Below, one piece after another: positions 7,711-16,053 of a stretch of DNA of 64,000 nucleotides. The DNA lies in NCBI GenBank assembly GCA_035995185.1, contig DASYKT010000045.1, positions 31,014-95,013 of the forward strand, read 5' to 3'. Every line of letters starts with the position of its first letter. The stretch's first letter is position 1. This stretch comes from DASYKT01 sp035995185. Lineage in GTDB: Bacteria > Acidobacteriota > Blastocatellia > Pyrinomonadales > Pyrinomonadaceae. Position numbers and translations under genes: made by a program. Below the pieces are notes generated by a model that worked only from the letters and a program-made list of their open reading frames with translations, made no database searches and was not told where the DNA came from.

Positions 7711-10107
7711 CTACTCCGCCACCGGAGCGCCTTTCACCGGTTCAATCAGCGACCAACCGTAGCCCGCGAATTTCTGTTCCTTGTCTGAAGTGTTTTCGAT
7801 CCGTACTTTCCAGATGCCTTTGCTCACCGGTTTATCTATCAAAAACGAACGGAACTTCAGGCCCATCCAATCGGAGCCGGCTTTTTCCTTCCTGACTACG
7901 ATGCCTTTGTCATTGATCAGGGAAACCGTGACGGAATCCGGCGCCATGAAAGTAATGCCAAAATTCTGCGCCGCTTCGACCGGCACTTCGATCTCGGTCG
8001 ATTGCTTGGGCGCGACCGTCACCTGGCCTTTAAAAGTTTGCGGATCTTCGAAGACCTGAGTATTTCTTTCAAACGAAACATTTTGGAAAAGAACCGACGA
8101 TGCGCTTTCCTGGTATAAACCCGAACCGTTGTTTACGTCATAATCGCGATTATTTATCTGCCAGCGTTTCCAATCGGTCGGATCGTTTTTGACCGTAAGC
8201 GGGTAAGTTCCATGCGGCCCGGTAACCAAATGCGGCTTTACAAAATTGCCGAAATTTTTCCCGTCAACCAGCTGGTGCGTCAGATCGTTTGCCTGCCCTA
8301 TGTCAGACACGCCATAGTGCGCCGACTTCACTGTAACAAACCCGTCGTTCCACTCCAATCCGCCGCAGATCACCGGCACAGGATTACCCGCCAGCGCGGA
8401 GAATTTTGTGCCGCCGGTGTTCTTCACATGCTCGTTAAAGATAAGCATGTTCTCGTTCGTCAATTCGCGCGCTATGTGCAGTTCATCTTTTAAGAGCGAG
8501 AACTTGCCGGCAAAAACATCGATGCATTTTGCGCCGCCGTTCGGCGTGCCAAGCATAACGAGATGCTTGACCTGCGGCCGTCCGTCCGGCACCACCGGCT
8601 GTTTCTGCGCGTAGACCCGCGCGACCAGCCCGCCCATCTGGTGCGCCACCATATCCACGTGCCAGGCATTGGTTTCTTTTTGCGCATATTTCACATAACG
8701 GGCCAGCTGATCGGCGTTGTCGAAAATGTTGTCCGAATAGCCGAGGTTGCCCATTGACAACACCCCTTCGCGCGCATTTTTCCCTACCGGAAATGCTTTC
8801 CAATTGTAGCTGTGACTTTCCGTCAACAGGTTTTGATAAAGCGGTTCCCAGATGCGGTAATCGCTCCAGACGCCGTGCGCCAGTATCACCGGTTTCGGCG
8901 CGATGTTGAGCGGTTTTTCTTTTTCGTCTTTTTTCTGGCCGTTTTCCTTAACCTCAGCTTTGAGGCGGTGGAAAAGATGCGGGCGGCTGTCGTCAAACCA
9001 CGCCTGCCCTTCCGAATCCCAGATAAATTCGAACTCTTTCTCTTCGCCGCCTTCGATTCGGAAAGAGCTCTCGGCCTGGGGCAGCAGTTCGTCCGGCCGC
9101 GCGTAATTATATTTGTCGCCTTTGTAAGTCTCCGCCAATTTAAGATCGGCAAACTTGGTATCACCGGCCATGTTCAAAACCGTGACCGTGACCTTGATCT
9201 TGTTGCCGTCGATCGTGCCTTGCGGGTCTTCGATCTCCTGCCAGTCTTCAAAATTGGGAAATTTCGGATGCTCGAATTTCAGATCGGTGATGACCAGTTG
9301 TCCCGGGCATTTACTGAACCGCCACGTCACTTTGTAAATAAAACTGCGCACGGCGCCCGTGCCGTCGTCGCCCCAGATCTTGGTGCCCGTGAGCACGTCC
9401 GGGCTGTCGGGATCGATCTTTTCGCCGCTGATAGAAAACCCTTCGCCCTTAATCTTTTCCGGCTGATCGACCGAACGGTCAAAAGGCTCATTGTTTTTCG
9501 GCTGGCAATGCCCGGTGCGTTTCACATGCTCTTCATTTTTATAAACGCCCTGCGCATCGGGGAAGCTCATATTAAAGCCGTAATACCCCGCCATCTCGTT
9601 GACCGAAAGATTAAAGTCCCTGGCCGGCCCGGCGGCCTGCGCCTGCGTCATTTTGTCGTTATTGCCCTCGATAACGAACCAGTGGCCGTTCTCGCGTGAA
9701 TTGCAGGTGTCAAAAACTTTTTCCTGTCCCCAGCTGAGATCGTTATCGGTAAAATTGACCGTGGTTTTAACCGCCGGCTGCGTCGGGTTAGCGCTGCCGT
9801 CGACCACCGCTTTGGCGGAATAATCGTAATCACGCGACGTGCGGTGCTTGATGCGATCCATCGCTTTGCGAATGCCGGGCTCGTCTGATTCGAGCGAGTC
9901 TTTCAGCGTCTTGGAAAACGTGACCACGCCGCTCCAGCCGCCGTTGCATTTTTTGCCGGTCTGTTTTGAAGCGGTCTGCATCGAAGCCGCCGCACCGCGT
10001 TTCGTCTGCGATTGCGCGATCGTCACAAAACTGCCCAGCAAGAGGCTCAACAAATTAAGGATCGTGAAGAATTTTGTTAATAAACTTTTGTATGTAATAT
10101 TCCGCAT
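7711..10107 (-). CDS. Secreted alpha/beta-hydrolase-like protein, paralogue of 116-2398
   Basis: The 798-residue protein has a signal sequence (about 1-32). Its domain order is that of the 760-residue paralogue: an N-terminal unknown domain, the DLKFEHPKFP beta segment, a hydrolase domain beginning KPVILAHGVWSDYRIWEP, and a C-terminal beta domain. The paralogues share WKAFPVG, KYAQ and FVKPHL. The oxyanion-side sequence LAHGVW is kept here, but the nucleophile elbow reads AHQMGG (about residue 487), so Gln replaces the catalytic serine. WNDGFVTV (acid region) and a downstream His remain. The C-terminal part (IEVPVEAAQNFGITFMAP...) resembles pre-peptidase or P-domain-like beta domains of extracellular enzymes. 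Probably exported and catalytically dead, or using a different chemistry. Confidence 0.75.
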   Translation of the reverse strand: MRNITYKSLLTKFFTILNLLSLLLGSFVTIAQSQTKRGAAASMQTASKQTGKKCNGGWSGVVTFSKTLKDSLESDEPGIRKAMDRIKHRTSRDYDYSAKAVVDGSANPTQPAVKTTVNFTDNDLSWGQEKVFDTCNSRENGHWFVIEGNNDKMTQAQAAGPARDFNLSVNEMAGYYGFNMSFPDAQGVYKNEEHVKRTGHCQPKNNEPFDRSVDQPEKIKGEGFSISGEKIDPDSPDVLTGTKIWGDDGTGAVRSFIYKVTWRFSKCPGQLVITDLKFEHPKFPNFEDWQEIEDPQGTIDGNKIKVTVTVLNMAGDTKFADLKLAETYKGDKYNYARPDELLPQAESSFRIEGGEEKEFEFIWDSEGQAWFDDSRPHLFHRLKAEVKENGQKKDEKEKPLNIAPKPVILAHGVWSDYRIWEPLYQNLLTESHSYNWKAFPVGKNAREGVLSMGNLGYSDNIFDNADQLARYVKYAQKETNAWHVDMVAHQMGGLVARVYAQKQPVVPDGRPQVKHLVMLGTPNGGAKCIDVFAGKFSLLKDELHIARELTNENMLIFNEHVKNTGGTKFSALAGNPVPVICGGLEWNDGFVTVKSAHYGVSDIGQANDLTHQLVDGKNFGNFVKPHLVTGPHGTYPLTVKNDPTDWKRWQINNRDYDVNNGSGLYQESASSVLFQNVSFERNTQVFEDPQTFKGQVTVAPKQSTEIEVPVEAAQNFGITFMAPDSVTVSLINDKGIVVRKEKAGSDWMGLKFRSFLIDKPVSKGIWKVRIENTSDKEQKFAGYGWSLIEPVKGAPVAE

Positions 10108-10193
10108 AAGTCTTTTTTTCAGTTAAATATTTGTTTCCATAATGTAAGGCGGAAAAGCTGTAAAAGTAGTATCAAAAGAATCCGTCTTTTTTT

Positions 10194-10275
10194 CGGAATA
10201 GATGATAACTGATAGATGACAGATACTAGATCGAATCTCTCAGCTATCATCTATGATCTTTCATCTATTCCGAAT
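10194..10275. repeat. Dispersed palindrome, family GGAATAGATGATAACTGA, copy 1
   Basis: An imperfect inverted repeat of about 80 bases begins CGGAATAGATGATAACTGA and ends TCATCTATTCCGAAT. Related copies lie at 38808-38890 and 58166-58224. It sits just outside the terminator of the 10346-11845 gene. Confidence 0.8.
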
Positions 10276-10291
10276 GATAAATTTCTTTCAT

Positions 10292-10323
10292 AAAAAAAGA
10301 CGCCCTTTCGAGCGTCTAAAAAT
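10292..10323 (-). terminator. Intrinsic terminator of the 10346-11845 gene
   Basis: The stem AGACGC/GCGTCT (10298-10303 with 10312-10317) has an 8-base loop. On the minus strand it is followed by seven T residues. It lies 23 bases past the stop codon. Confidence 0.85.
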
Positions 10324-10345
10324 AAGGATCAGTAATGAATTAGTC

Positions 10346-11845
10346 TTAGTTTTTCGCGGTGTCGAGGATGGCCTGCGCCGCCTGTTCGATCAGCGGAGAG
10401 ATGATGTCGTCTCCGTCCGACTTGGCCTTGGCCTTGTACTGCTTTGCGAGCGCCGCGCTGTTATCCGCCGCTGAGACGAGTTTGATGTCGATCGTGATCT
10501 CGTCCTTGGATTTCACATTGGTTTGCGCCTGTCCCGCGGAAACGATCGCCGTAGTGGCCACCTGTCCCGCGATGTTGCCTGCCACGCTGCCGGTGTGGCC
10601 GATGCCCGTTTGACCGATGGCCGGCGCCAGCACCTTACCGAACATTCCGAAACCACCGCCGCCGCCTTTTTTGTGCGAAACGCTGGCATAGACCACATAA
10701 TCGCACTGTTTTTCTTTCGCTTCATCGGCGATCGCGGAAGGAAGCCTGGCTTCGAGCTGCACGATCTCGAGCTTCGGCGTCTTCAGGTAATCGACCAGAG
10801 TGTTCCTGACCGCCGCGGCCAGATCCTGCGCGTTGACGCCCTCGCCGACCGAACCGGTTTTCACATTCGCCATACCGATGCGCACCACGCCCGGCTTTTT
10901 ATCGCTGACATCGCCTGACGCCGGTGCGCTGCTGTTCTGCGAAAGCTTCTGCACGTTCTGGGCCATTCCTGAACCGGACGGGCCATCATTAGAGCTGTAA
11001 TTGCCTGAGCTCTTCGAGCCGGCAGCGCTCGACATCCCCGAGTTGCCGGTATCGGCGACGCTCGACATGGAAGCCGCGCTGTACATTTCCGCGGCGTTTT
11101 TGACTTCGCGGTAGCCTTGCGGAACATCAAACAAAGCCGCATCCAATGTAGCGTTCGAGATTTCCAGGACTTCCTGAACCATCGTAAAATTCGGCTGGCC
11201 GTTGGCGTCGAACATCGTCATTTTCTGAATGACGGGATAGCCGGTCTTGGCCGAGCCGACTGTCTTGGTGTTGAATTTATCCTGGCAGCCTCCGATACTC
11301 GGCTTGGGCTGGTACGACTGGTAGCGGCGATTGACGTCGCAATCTATCGCAAAGGTCGCGTCGATGTACCAGGCATCGATCTCCATTTTGGTGTTCACCG
11401 GATTACACGAATCGGGCGAGCTGACGGTTTCGATCGTCTGGATGATATGACGCGCGGTATAGCCAAACATCTGTTTGCGTTCGCCGGTGTCTTTGTTGGT
11501 GATGGTCGTGGTGACCGTGCCGCCCTGGGCCGATTTGACGTTCTGCGTGGTCGTCGTCGCGCCGGGTGCATTCGGCACGCTGTTGTCATACGGGTTGATC
11601 ATGTACGTTTTGGCCGCCGGGTTGATCTGGATATCGCGCTGCAGATCGCACTGCATCACGGAAACCATCATGCCGCCGGCATTTTCCGTGCGCTGGCGCT
11701 TGCCCTTGATATAGGTCGTGTTTTCGGTCGATTGGCCGCTGGCCGTTTGTTTGATCTTGATCTTTACATCCGCGAACGCCGATGTAGTGACGGTTAAAAA
11801 TGCTGCTATTAATGCGAAACGAATAAAAAGTTTGGTGGATCTCAT
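10346..11845 (-). CDS. Secreted protein of unknown function, two-part
   Basis: I do not recognise a named family. The 499-residue product has a signal peptide (MRSTKLFIRF... to SAFA, residues 1-25). The first half (about 26-255) is DUF4412-like in look, with a metal-free beta pattern and few cysteines (QCDLQRD, SPDSCN, IDCD, GGCQDK). A low-complexity Ser/Gly/Asn linker spans about 260-325. The second half (about 330-499), starting VVRIGMANVKTG, resembles the fold of outer-membrane biogenesis or TolB-like proteins and contains a Gly-rich loop KKGGGGGFGMFG and a hydrophobic Gly/Ala stretch that may insert in a membrane. AGGAG lies 9 bases before the ATG. It likely acts in the periplasm or outer membrane. 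Confidence 0.6.
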   Translation of the reverse strand: MRSTKLFIRFALIAAFLTVTTSAFADVKIKIKQTASGQSTENTTYIKGKRQRTENAGGMMVSVMQCDLQRDIQINPAAKTYMINPYDNSVPNAPGATTTTQNVKSAQGGTVTTTITNKDTGERKQMFGYTARHIIQTIETVSSPDSCNPVNTKMEIDAWYIDATFAIDCDVNRRYQSYQPKPSIGGCQDKFNTKTVGSAKTGYPVIQKMTMFDANGQPNFTMVQEVLEISNATLDAALFDVPQGYREVKNAAEMYSAASMSSVADTGNSGMSSAAGSKSSGNYSSNDGPSGSGMAQNVQKLSQNSSAPASGDVSDKKPGVVRIGMANVKTGSVGEGVNAQDLAAAVRNTLVDYLKTPKLEIVQLEARLPSAIADEAKEKQCDYVVYASVSHKKGGGGGFGMFGKVLAPAIGQTGIGHTGSVAGNIAGQVATTAIVSAGQAQTNVKSKDEITIDIKLVSAADNSAALAKQYKAKAKSDGDDIISPLIEQAAQAILDTAKN

Positions 11846-12011
11846 CTGCTTGCGCTCCTGGTTATTAAAATTTATCGGCGAATTATTGCCCTCAGTTGAT
11901 AAGGCGCGGAATGCGAAGAAAAAGTATCAGGCTCAGGTAATCAAGTCAGTACCGGGAACGAAGTGACCGGCTTCCGGTTCGTGTTTTTCGTGTGATTCGT
12001 GGTTAGTTCTT

Positions 12012-12069
12012 AAAACTCCCCTCCTTACAAAGGAGGGGTGGCACGGCTAAGCCGTGACGGGGTGGTTCT
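12012..12069. repeat. CTCCCCTCCTTACAAAGGAG element, copy 1
   Basis: It consists of two adjacent hairpins: CTCCCCTCCTT/AAGGAGGGG and CACGGCTAAGCCGTG, ending GACGGGGTGGTTCT. The second copy at 12507-12563 differs at a single position across the core (CGGCTAAGCCG versus CGGCGAAGCCG). Confidence 0.85.
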
Positions 12070-12506
12070 TCTTGTATTCTTTGCCTTTTGTCGCGGTTTT
12101 TCCACGAAACCCGGTCGCTACCGCTCCCTTGCTAATCATCCAAATTCCGCATTTTGTTTAAATCCTCTCTTCCAATTTTCCCGCTAGCCTGAAAAAATGT
12201 ACGCGAGAGGTGTTGAAATTATCATCCCTCCAGAAGACATTAACGCGCGCGCGAGATCGCTTCTCGCCTTGCCATTTCACCTGTCACCGTCAGCCGCTGT
12301 TTGGAGGCTTTGTGAAATTTTTTGTTATGGCGTTCTTTTTGTTTTTTTCGTGTTGTTTAGTGTGATTCGTGGTTCCGGTTTTATGTTTTTTTGAAATGGC
12401 GCCAACTTTTGTCCGCCAAATCACCTTGATCTTTGAAAATCTGCGTTTCATTTTTGTTCCAGGTGTTTCATTTCTCGTTCTCCGGGATGAAACGCGGACT
12501 AACAAA

Positions 12507-12563
12507 AAAACTCCCCTCCTTACAAAGGAGGGGTGGCACGGCGAAGCCGTGACGGGGTGGTTC
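12507..12563. repeat. CTCCCCTCCTTACAAAGGAG element, copy 2
   Basis: It has the same two-hairpin structure and orientation as the copy 495 bases upstream and is nearly identical to it. Confidence 0.85.
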
Positions 12564-12638
12564 TCTCTTTCGTTCAGAGTTACGCCTTCAGACGCGACGT
12601 GTCGGATTTTCTGCCGCTCCGTGTGCAGATGTCAGTGT

Positions 12639-12725
12639 AATGAGGTCAGTACCTTAGAACGAAGTGACTGGCTTTTGAGTTCTGCTCATGAGCCGGTCAC
12701 TACGTTCCCGGTACTGACCTCGTTT
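12639..12725. repeat. Inverted repeat, GTCAGTACC...GGTACTGACC family, copy 2
   Basis: The left arm GAGGTCAGTACC and right arm GGTACTGACCTC are perfectly complementary ends; inside them GAACGAAGTGACTGGC pairs imperfectly with GCCGGTCACTACGTTC. Other copies lie at 11936-11973 (half) and 30694-30806 (full). The right end may supply the -35 box of the next gene. Confidence 0.8.
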
Positions 12726-12742
12726 CTTATATCTGCTAGAAT
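12714..12742 (+). promoter_or_regulatory. Possible promoter giving a leaderless dehydrogenase mRNA
   Basis: CTGACC (12714-12719) and TAGAAT (12737-12742) are 17 bases apart. The ATG at 12750 is 8 bases past the -10 box and has no Shine-Dalgarno sequence, so transcription would begin at or next to the start codon. The -35 lies in the end of the adjacent inverted repeat. Confidence 0.4.
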
Positions 12743-12749
12743 TTAAATT

Positions 12750-13832
12750 ATGGAAAAACAAATGGAAACAAAAAATATCAAGGCCTTCGGGGCGGAAGCG
12801 GCCGACGCGCCGTTAAAAGAAATAACCATTCCGCGCAGGAGCGTAACTCCGCAGGATGTCGAGATCGAGATCCTTTTTTGCGGGATCTGCCATTCAGATC
12901 TTCATTACGCCCGCGATGAGTGGCACGATGTGATGCCGGCGGTTTACCCGTGCGTGCCGGGCCACGAGATCGTCGGGCGGGTCACCGCGGTGGGTGATAC
13001 GGTAACCAAATTTAAGCCGGGCGACCACGTGGGCGTGGGCTGCCTGGTTGAATCAGACCGCACCTGCCCGAGCTGTAAAGAAGGGCTGGAGCAATTCTGC
13101 CCGGGCATGGTGCTTACCTACGGCTTCCCGGACCAACACGGGACCGCACCGGTCACCTACGGCGGGTATTCGGAAAGCATAGTCGTGGACGAGCATTTCG
13201 TCTTGCGCATTCCTGATAATCTCGATCTGGCCGGGGCGGCGCCGCTGCTCTGCGCGGGTATCACGACCTATTCGCCGCTGCGCCACTGGAAGGTGGGCCC
13301 GGGCAAAAAGGTCGGGATCGTGGGCTTGGGCGGCCTGGGCCATATGGGAGTGAAATTTGCCCGGGCGTTCGGGGCACATGTGGTGGTCTTCACCACTTCA
13401 GAGAGCAAAAGAGAGGACGCGCTGCGCCTCGGCGCGCATGAGGTCGTGCTTTCCAAAAATGCCGATGAGATGGCGAAACACGCCGGCACTTTCGATTTTA
13501 TCCTCGATGCCGTTGCCGCCGATCACGACATCAATGCCTATATCCACCTGCTCGGGCGTGATGGCAACCTGACGATGGTCGGCGCTCCGGAAAAGCCTTT
13601 GCCGGTAGCGGTGTTCGGCCTTATCTTCGGCCGTAAGAGTTTCTCCGGCTCGCCCATCGGCGGTCTTGCGGAGACGCAGGAAATGCTCGATTTCTGCGGC
13701 GAACATAATATTACCGCCGACGTCGAGGTCATTACGGCCGATAAGATCAACGATGCTTTCGAACGGATGCTTAAATCCGATGTGAAATATCGCTTTTCTA
13801 TCGACATGGCGTCTCTAAAGTCGGGGCAATAG
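12750..13832 (+). CDS. Zinc-dependent alcohol dehydrogenase (YahK/cinnamyl-alcohol type)
   Basis: This 360-residue cytoplasmic MDR-family oxidoreductase should reduce aldehydes with NADPH, as YahK and its relatives do. Catalytic zinc ligands are Cys44 (CGICHSD), His72-Glu73 (PGHE) and Cys168. The Rossmann motif is GLGGLGHMG (192-200). The structural-zinc loop reads VESDRTCPSC...FC: Cys106, Cys109 and Cys117 are kept, but the first Cys of the usual four is Asp103. Length is normal for the family (about 350). An in-frame second Met at residue 5 is an alternative start. It stands alone between repeat-rich spacers. Confidence 0.9.
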   Translation: MEKQMETKNIKAFGAEAADAPLKEITIPRRSVTPQDVEIEILFCGICHSDLHYARDEWHDVMPAVYPCVPGHEIVGRVTAVGDTVTKFKPGDHVGVGCLVESDRTCPSCKEGLEQFCPGMVLTYGFPDQHGTAPVTYGGYSESIVVDEHFVLRIPDNLDLAGAAPLLCAGITTYSPLRHWKVGPGKKVGIVGLGGLGHMGVKFARAFGAHVVVFTTSESKREDALRLGAHEVVLSKNADEMAKHAGTFDFILDAVAADHDINAYIHLLGRDGNLTMVGAPEKPLPVAVFGLIFGRKSFSGSPIGGLAETQEMLDFCGEHNITADVEVITADKINDAFERMLKSDVKYRFSIDMASLKSGQ

Positions 13833-13840
13833 TTTTTTAA

Positions 13841-13949
13841 AGAGCGGGTGCAAGCAACCTTTCCGGACCTGAGAGGGGTTTAAGCTTTGAAGGTGAAAAT
13901 ATAAAACTAAATAAATTTGCAGTCGGGAAGGGTCGCTTGCGCCCGCTCT
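13841..13949. repeat. Long inverted repeat after the dehydrogenase gene
   Basis: The arms AGAGCGGGTGCAAGCAACC (13841-13859) and GGTCGCTTGCGCCCGCTCT (13931-13949) are near-perfect complements, about 70 bases apart. It begins 9 bases after the stop codon. No other copy is seen in the window. It could end transcription, though it lacks a T run. Confidence 0.7.
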
Positions 13950-14011
13950 GATGGATTATCAGACTAGCCTTTGTTTGACAGACAGAGAGACTTTATAAAC
14001 AAAGCCAATAA

Positions 14012-14048
14012 AACAAAAAGCGGCACTCATACTCCGAATGCCGCTTTT
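14012..14048 (-). terminator. Intrinsic terminator of the VOC-like gene
   Basis: The stem AAAAGCGGCA/TGCCGCTTTT (14016-14025 with 14039-14048) encloses a 13-base loop, and the minus-strand T tract follows. It lies about 20 bases past the stop at 14069. Confidence 0.8.
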
Positions 14049-14068
14049 CTTCCCCCTGGCTCGCAAAA

Positions 14069-14620
14069 TTAATTCACCATCTGCGAAACATTCTTCGCGT
14101 ATTTCGGCGGGAGCGGGCTTTCCAAAAACTTCGCCCAGTTTTCCGGGTTGGCCATCTCCTGGTAAACTTTGGTCATCTCCGGCGTGTTCACCTCCAGCAT
14201 AAACCTGTCTTCGATCCAAAGCTCGATCAATTGAAACAGCCCGCAGCCGCGGTTGGCGGTCAGGCAGCGCCAGCCTTCGCGTGCGGCGATCGCCTTGATC
14301 TCGGCTTCGCTCAAAGGCGAGTTGATGTTCAGATGGACCGGGCCGTATTGCGAAGATTCGTTGCCTACGGTAAAAGTGGCTTCATTTTCATCGGTGATGG
14401 TCTCGATGCTGAAGTTTTCCTCGTCCGGCAAACCGGTTCCCGGCAAAAGCTGGACGTCGATCGGAATTATTTCCACCAGCGTGCCGAGGCCATCGTCCGC
14501 AAAAGCGACATAGCCGCCGGGGCTCGGCGGAAACGGCATGGCGTAGCCGGCCCAAAGCTCGGCCAAAATATTTGCGACTTTTTCAGGGTTATGAGCTGCA
14601 AAAGAAATGTGATTTATCAT
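14069..14620 (-). CDS. VOC (glyoxalase/bleomycin-resistance) superfamily-like protein
   Basis: The 183-residue soluble protein begins INHISFAAHNPEKVANILAELW, the beta-alpha start of a VOC half-domain, and ends its second half with FMLEVNTPEM, where VOC enzymes carry the metal-binding Glu. A stretch YVAFADDGLGTLVEIIP matches the middle strand pair. Members bind a divalent metal and act as lyases, dioxygenases or drug-binding proteins; the specific reaction cannot be assigned. TAGGAGA lies about 10 bases before the ATG. The gene has its own terminator and no operon partner. Confidence 0.6.
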   Translation of the reverse strand: MINHISFAAHNPEKVANILAELWAGYAMPFPPSPGGYVAFADDGLGTLVEIIPIDVQLLPGTGLPDEENFSIETITDENEATFTVGNESSQYGPVHLNINSPLSEAEIKAIAAREGWRCLTANRGCGLFQLIELWIEDRFMLEVNTPEMTKVYQEMANPENWAKFLESPLPPKYAKNVSQMVN

Positions 14621-14723
14621 AACGAACGGTCTCCTAACAGTATTAAAAATTGGGAAATCTTTCCCTCTGTTGGATAAAGCGTATTCGTTAAGAAAAAAGT
14701 ATCAGTCTTTTTTAGAGAATAAC

Positions 14724-14875
14724 GGTGAGCGGTGAGCGGTGAGCGGTGAGCGGTGAGCGGTGAGCGGTGAGCGGTGAGCGATTAATTATTCATTCTTAAT
14801 TATTAACTATTAATTATTTCAAAAACTGATTGTTGGTAAGTGCTAATCACTAATCGTTCGCCGTTCACCGCTCAC
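14724..14875. repeat. Eight tandem GGTGAGC heptamers with an inverted partner arm
   Basis: GGTGAGC is repeated eight times without error (14724-14779). About 75 bases on, after an AT-rich palindromic stretch, CGTTCACCGCTCACCGTT (14858-14875) is the complement of the repeat unit and its flank AACGGTGAGCGG. The parent structure looks like a dispersed palindrome whose left arm has expanded by slippage. Confidence 0.85.
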
Positions 14876-14885
14876 CGTTAATTAA

Positions 14886-15452
14886 TTACTTTTTAGCCAG
14901 TTCTCCATAAAGCCAGGCCTTGGTCATGCGCCAGTGGCGTTTTACGGTGATGGGTGACACGCCGAGGACTTCGGCGGTTTCTTCGGTGGTGAGGCCGCCA
15001 AAATAGCGCAGCTCTACGATCTTGGCTTTTTCCGGGTCCATTTTGGCAAGCTCATTGAGCGCATCGTCCAGCGCGATAAGCTCCAGGCTTTGCTCGGCTG
15101 CCTTGTCGATATTTTCATCCAGCGCGATGATCTGAAATTCGTTGCCGCGTTTTTCAGCGTTGTGCTGGCGGGCATAGTCGATCAAAATGCGGCGCATCTG
15201 ATTTGCCGCCACGCCCAGAAAATGCGCGCGGTTCTGCCAGTTGACCTGGTTGATATCGACCAGCTTCAGATACGCCTCGTGCACCAGCGCCGTCGGCTGC
15301 AGCGTGTGCCCCGAACGCTCGCGGCGCAAATAATTTCCCGCCAGGCGTTTCAGCTCGTCATAGATCAAAGGCAAAAGCTGATCGACGGCATCGCGATTGC
15401 CGTTTGACAGCTTTATTAAAAGCTGGGTTATTTCTTCAGGTTTCGGTGTCAA
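14886..15452 (-). CDS. ECF-type RNA polymerase sigma factor (TIGR02999 type)
   Basis: The 188-residue protein contains a sigma-2 region (LLPLIYDELKRLAGNYLRRE..., ALVHEAYLKLVD) and a sigma-4 helix-turn-helix (FGGLTTEETAEVLGVSPITV). The pattern QNRAHFLGVAANQMRRILID is diagnostic of the Acidobacteriota/Planctomycetes group modelled as TIGR02999. It would direct RNA polymerase to a regulon not visible here. Such factors often work with Ser/Thr kinases rather than anti-sigma factors, and no anti-sigma gene is adjacent. The start is TTG at 15452, chosen because AAGGAA lies about 6 bases upstream. Confidence 0.9.
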   Translation of the reverse strand: MTPKPEEITQLLIKLSNGNRDAVDQLLPLIYDELKRLAGNYLRRERSGHTLQPTALVHEAYLKLVDINQVNWQNRAHFLGVAANQMRRILIDYARQHNAEKRGNEFQIIALDENIDKAAEQSLELIALDDALNELAKMDPEKAKIVELRYFGGLTTEETAEVLGVSPITVKRHWRMTKAWLYGELAKK

Positions 15453-15535
15453 CTTTACTTCCTTACGTGAGTTTCTATTTTGTACCGCATTATAACTTCA
15501 CCTGATGTTCTAAGCCAAATTTCCGGCGATGGATC

Positions 15536-15652
15536 AAAGATGAAAAATTAGCGACCTTGTTTAGTGTATTTAGTGCGTTTCGTGGTTAAGTTTTTTAGTT
15601 TTATTTATTCTTAGACACTGTAGTCGCCCGAGAGATTTATGGGCTTCTAAAT
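15536..15652. repeat. MITE-like repeat, degenerate copy
   Basis: It shares GATGAAAAATTAGCG with the copy at 54325-54518, then the core TTTAGTGCGTTTCGTGGTTAA, and ends TTTATGGGC. The right arm of the palindrome has been lost. Confidence 0.6.
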
Positions 15653-15668
15653 TCCCGCGCGTCCCAAT

Positions 15669-15700
15669 AAAAAATGCCCCCGGCAATATACCGGGGGCAT
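15669..15700 (-). terminator. Intrinsic terminator of the RRM gene
   Basis: A GC-rich stem GCCCCCGG/CCGGGGGC (15676-15683 with 15691-15698) has a 7-base loop and is followed on the minus strand by a T tract. It is a textbook terminator about 27 bases past the stop. Confidence 0.92.
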
Positions 15701-15726
15701 TCTCTTACATATCGAAATATTTATTC

Positions 15727-16053
15727 TTAGTAACGACGTCCGCCGCCACCGCCGCCGCCGTAGCCGCCGCCTCTGCCGCCGCCGTAGCCGCCGCCGCCGT
15801 TATTGCGTTTTTCCTGCGGTTTGGCTTCGTTGACTTTCAGAGCGCGTCCGCCGACTTCTTTGCCGTCGAACTGGCTGATGGCTTTCTGTCCTTCTTCCTG
15901 CGAAGACATTTCGACAAAGCCGAATCCGCGTGAGCGGCCGGTTTCGCGGTCTTCAATAAGATTCGCTGACTGAACGGTGCCGACTTCGGCAAACAAGTTT
16001 TCGAGATCCTGAGCCGATGTATCAAAGGAAAGGTTTCCTACGTAAAGTTTCAT
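15727..16053 (-). CDS. RRM-domain RNA-binding protein with glycine-rich tail
   Basis: The 108-residue protein is one RNA recognition motif (residues 1-78) plus a Gly/Arg/Tyr-rich tail (about 84-108). RNP2 is LYVGNL (3-8) and RNP1 is RGFGFVEM (43-50), both with the aromatic residues that stack on RNA bases. Bacterial proteins of this kind are small RNA chaperones, often induced by cold, as known for cyanobacterial Rbp proteins. A GGGGAG sits rather far (about 14 bases) from the ATG, and the leader contains the hairpin CCCCGTTTTCGGGG (16066-16079 region), so control at the leader is possible. It is monocistronic with its own terminator. Confidence 0.92.
   Translation of the reverse strand: MKLYVGNLSFDTSAQDLENLFAEVGTVQSANLIEDRETGRSRGFGFVEMSSQEEGQKAISQFDGKEVGGRALKVNEAKPQEKRNNGGGGYGGGRGGGYGGGGGGGRRY

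Larger units (their letters stand above)
11846..12749. other. 900-bp repeat-rich intergenic region without a gene
   Basis: No convincing gene is present. The region is a patchwork of dispersed repeats: a half copy of the GTCAGTACCGGGAACG family (11936-11973), partial MITE cores (11975-12010 and 12340-12380), two copies of the CTCCCCTCCTTACAAAGGAG element (12012-12069 and 12507-12563) and a full inverted copy of the GTCAGTACC family (12639-12725). Short open frames across it are translations of these repeats. Confidence 0.75.

Noticed and set aside
10359..11797. Long open frames on the plus strand opposite the 10346-11845 gene
   Set aside because: They are shadows of a GC-rich coding strand, have no ribosome site and no recognisable domain. 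The minus-strand frame has a signal peptide, ribosome site and terminator.
12369..12746. 125-residue open frame in the intergenic region
   Set aside because: Its translation crosses two dispersed repeats (the part PLLTKEGWHGEAVTGW is a known translation of the CTCCCCTCC repeat). It has no ribosome site.
14724..14780. CRISPR array
   Set aside because: The GGTGAGC units are contiguous with no spacers, so it is a simple tandem repeat. No cas gene is in the window.
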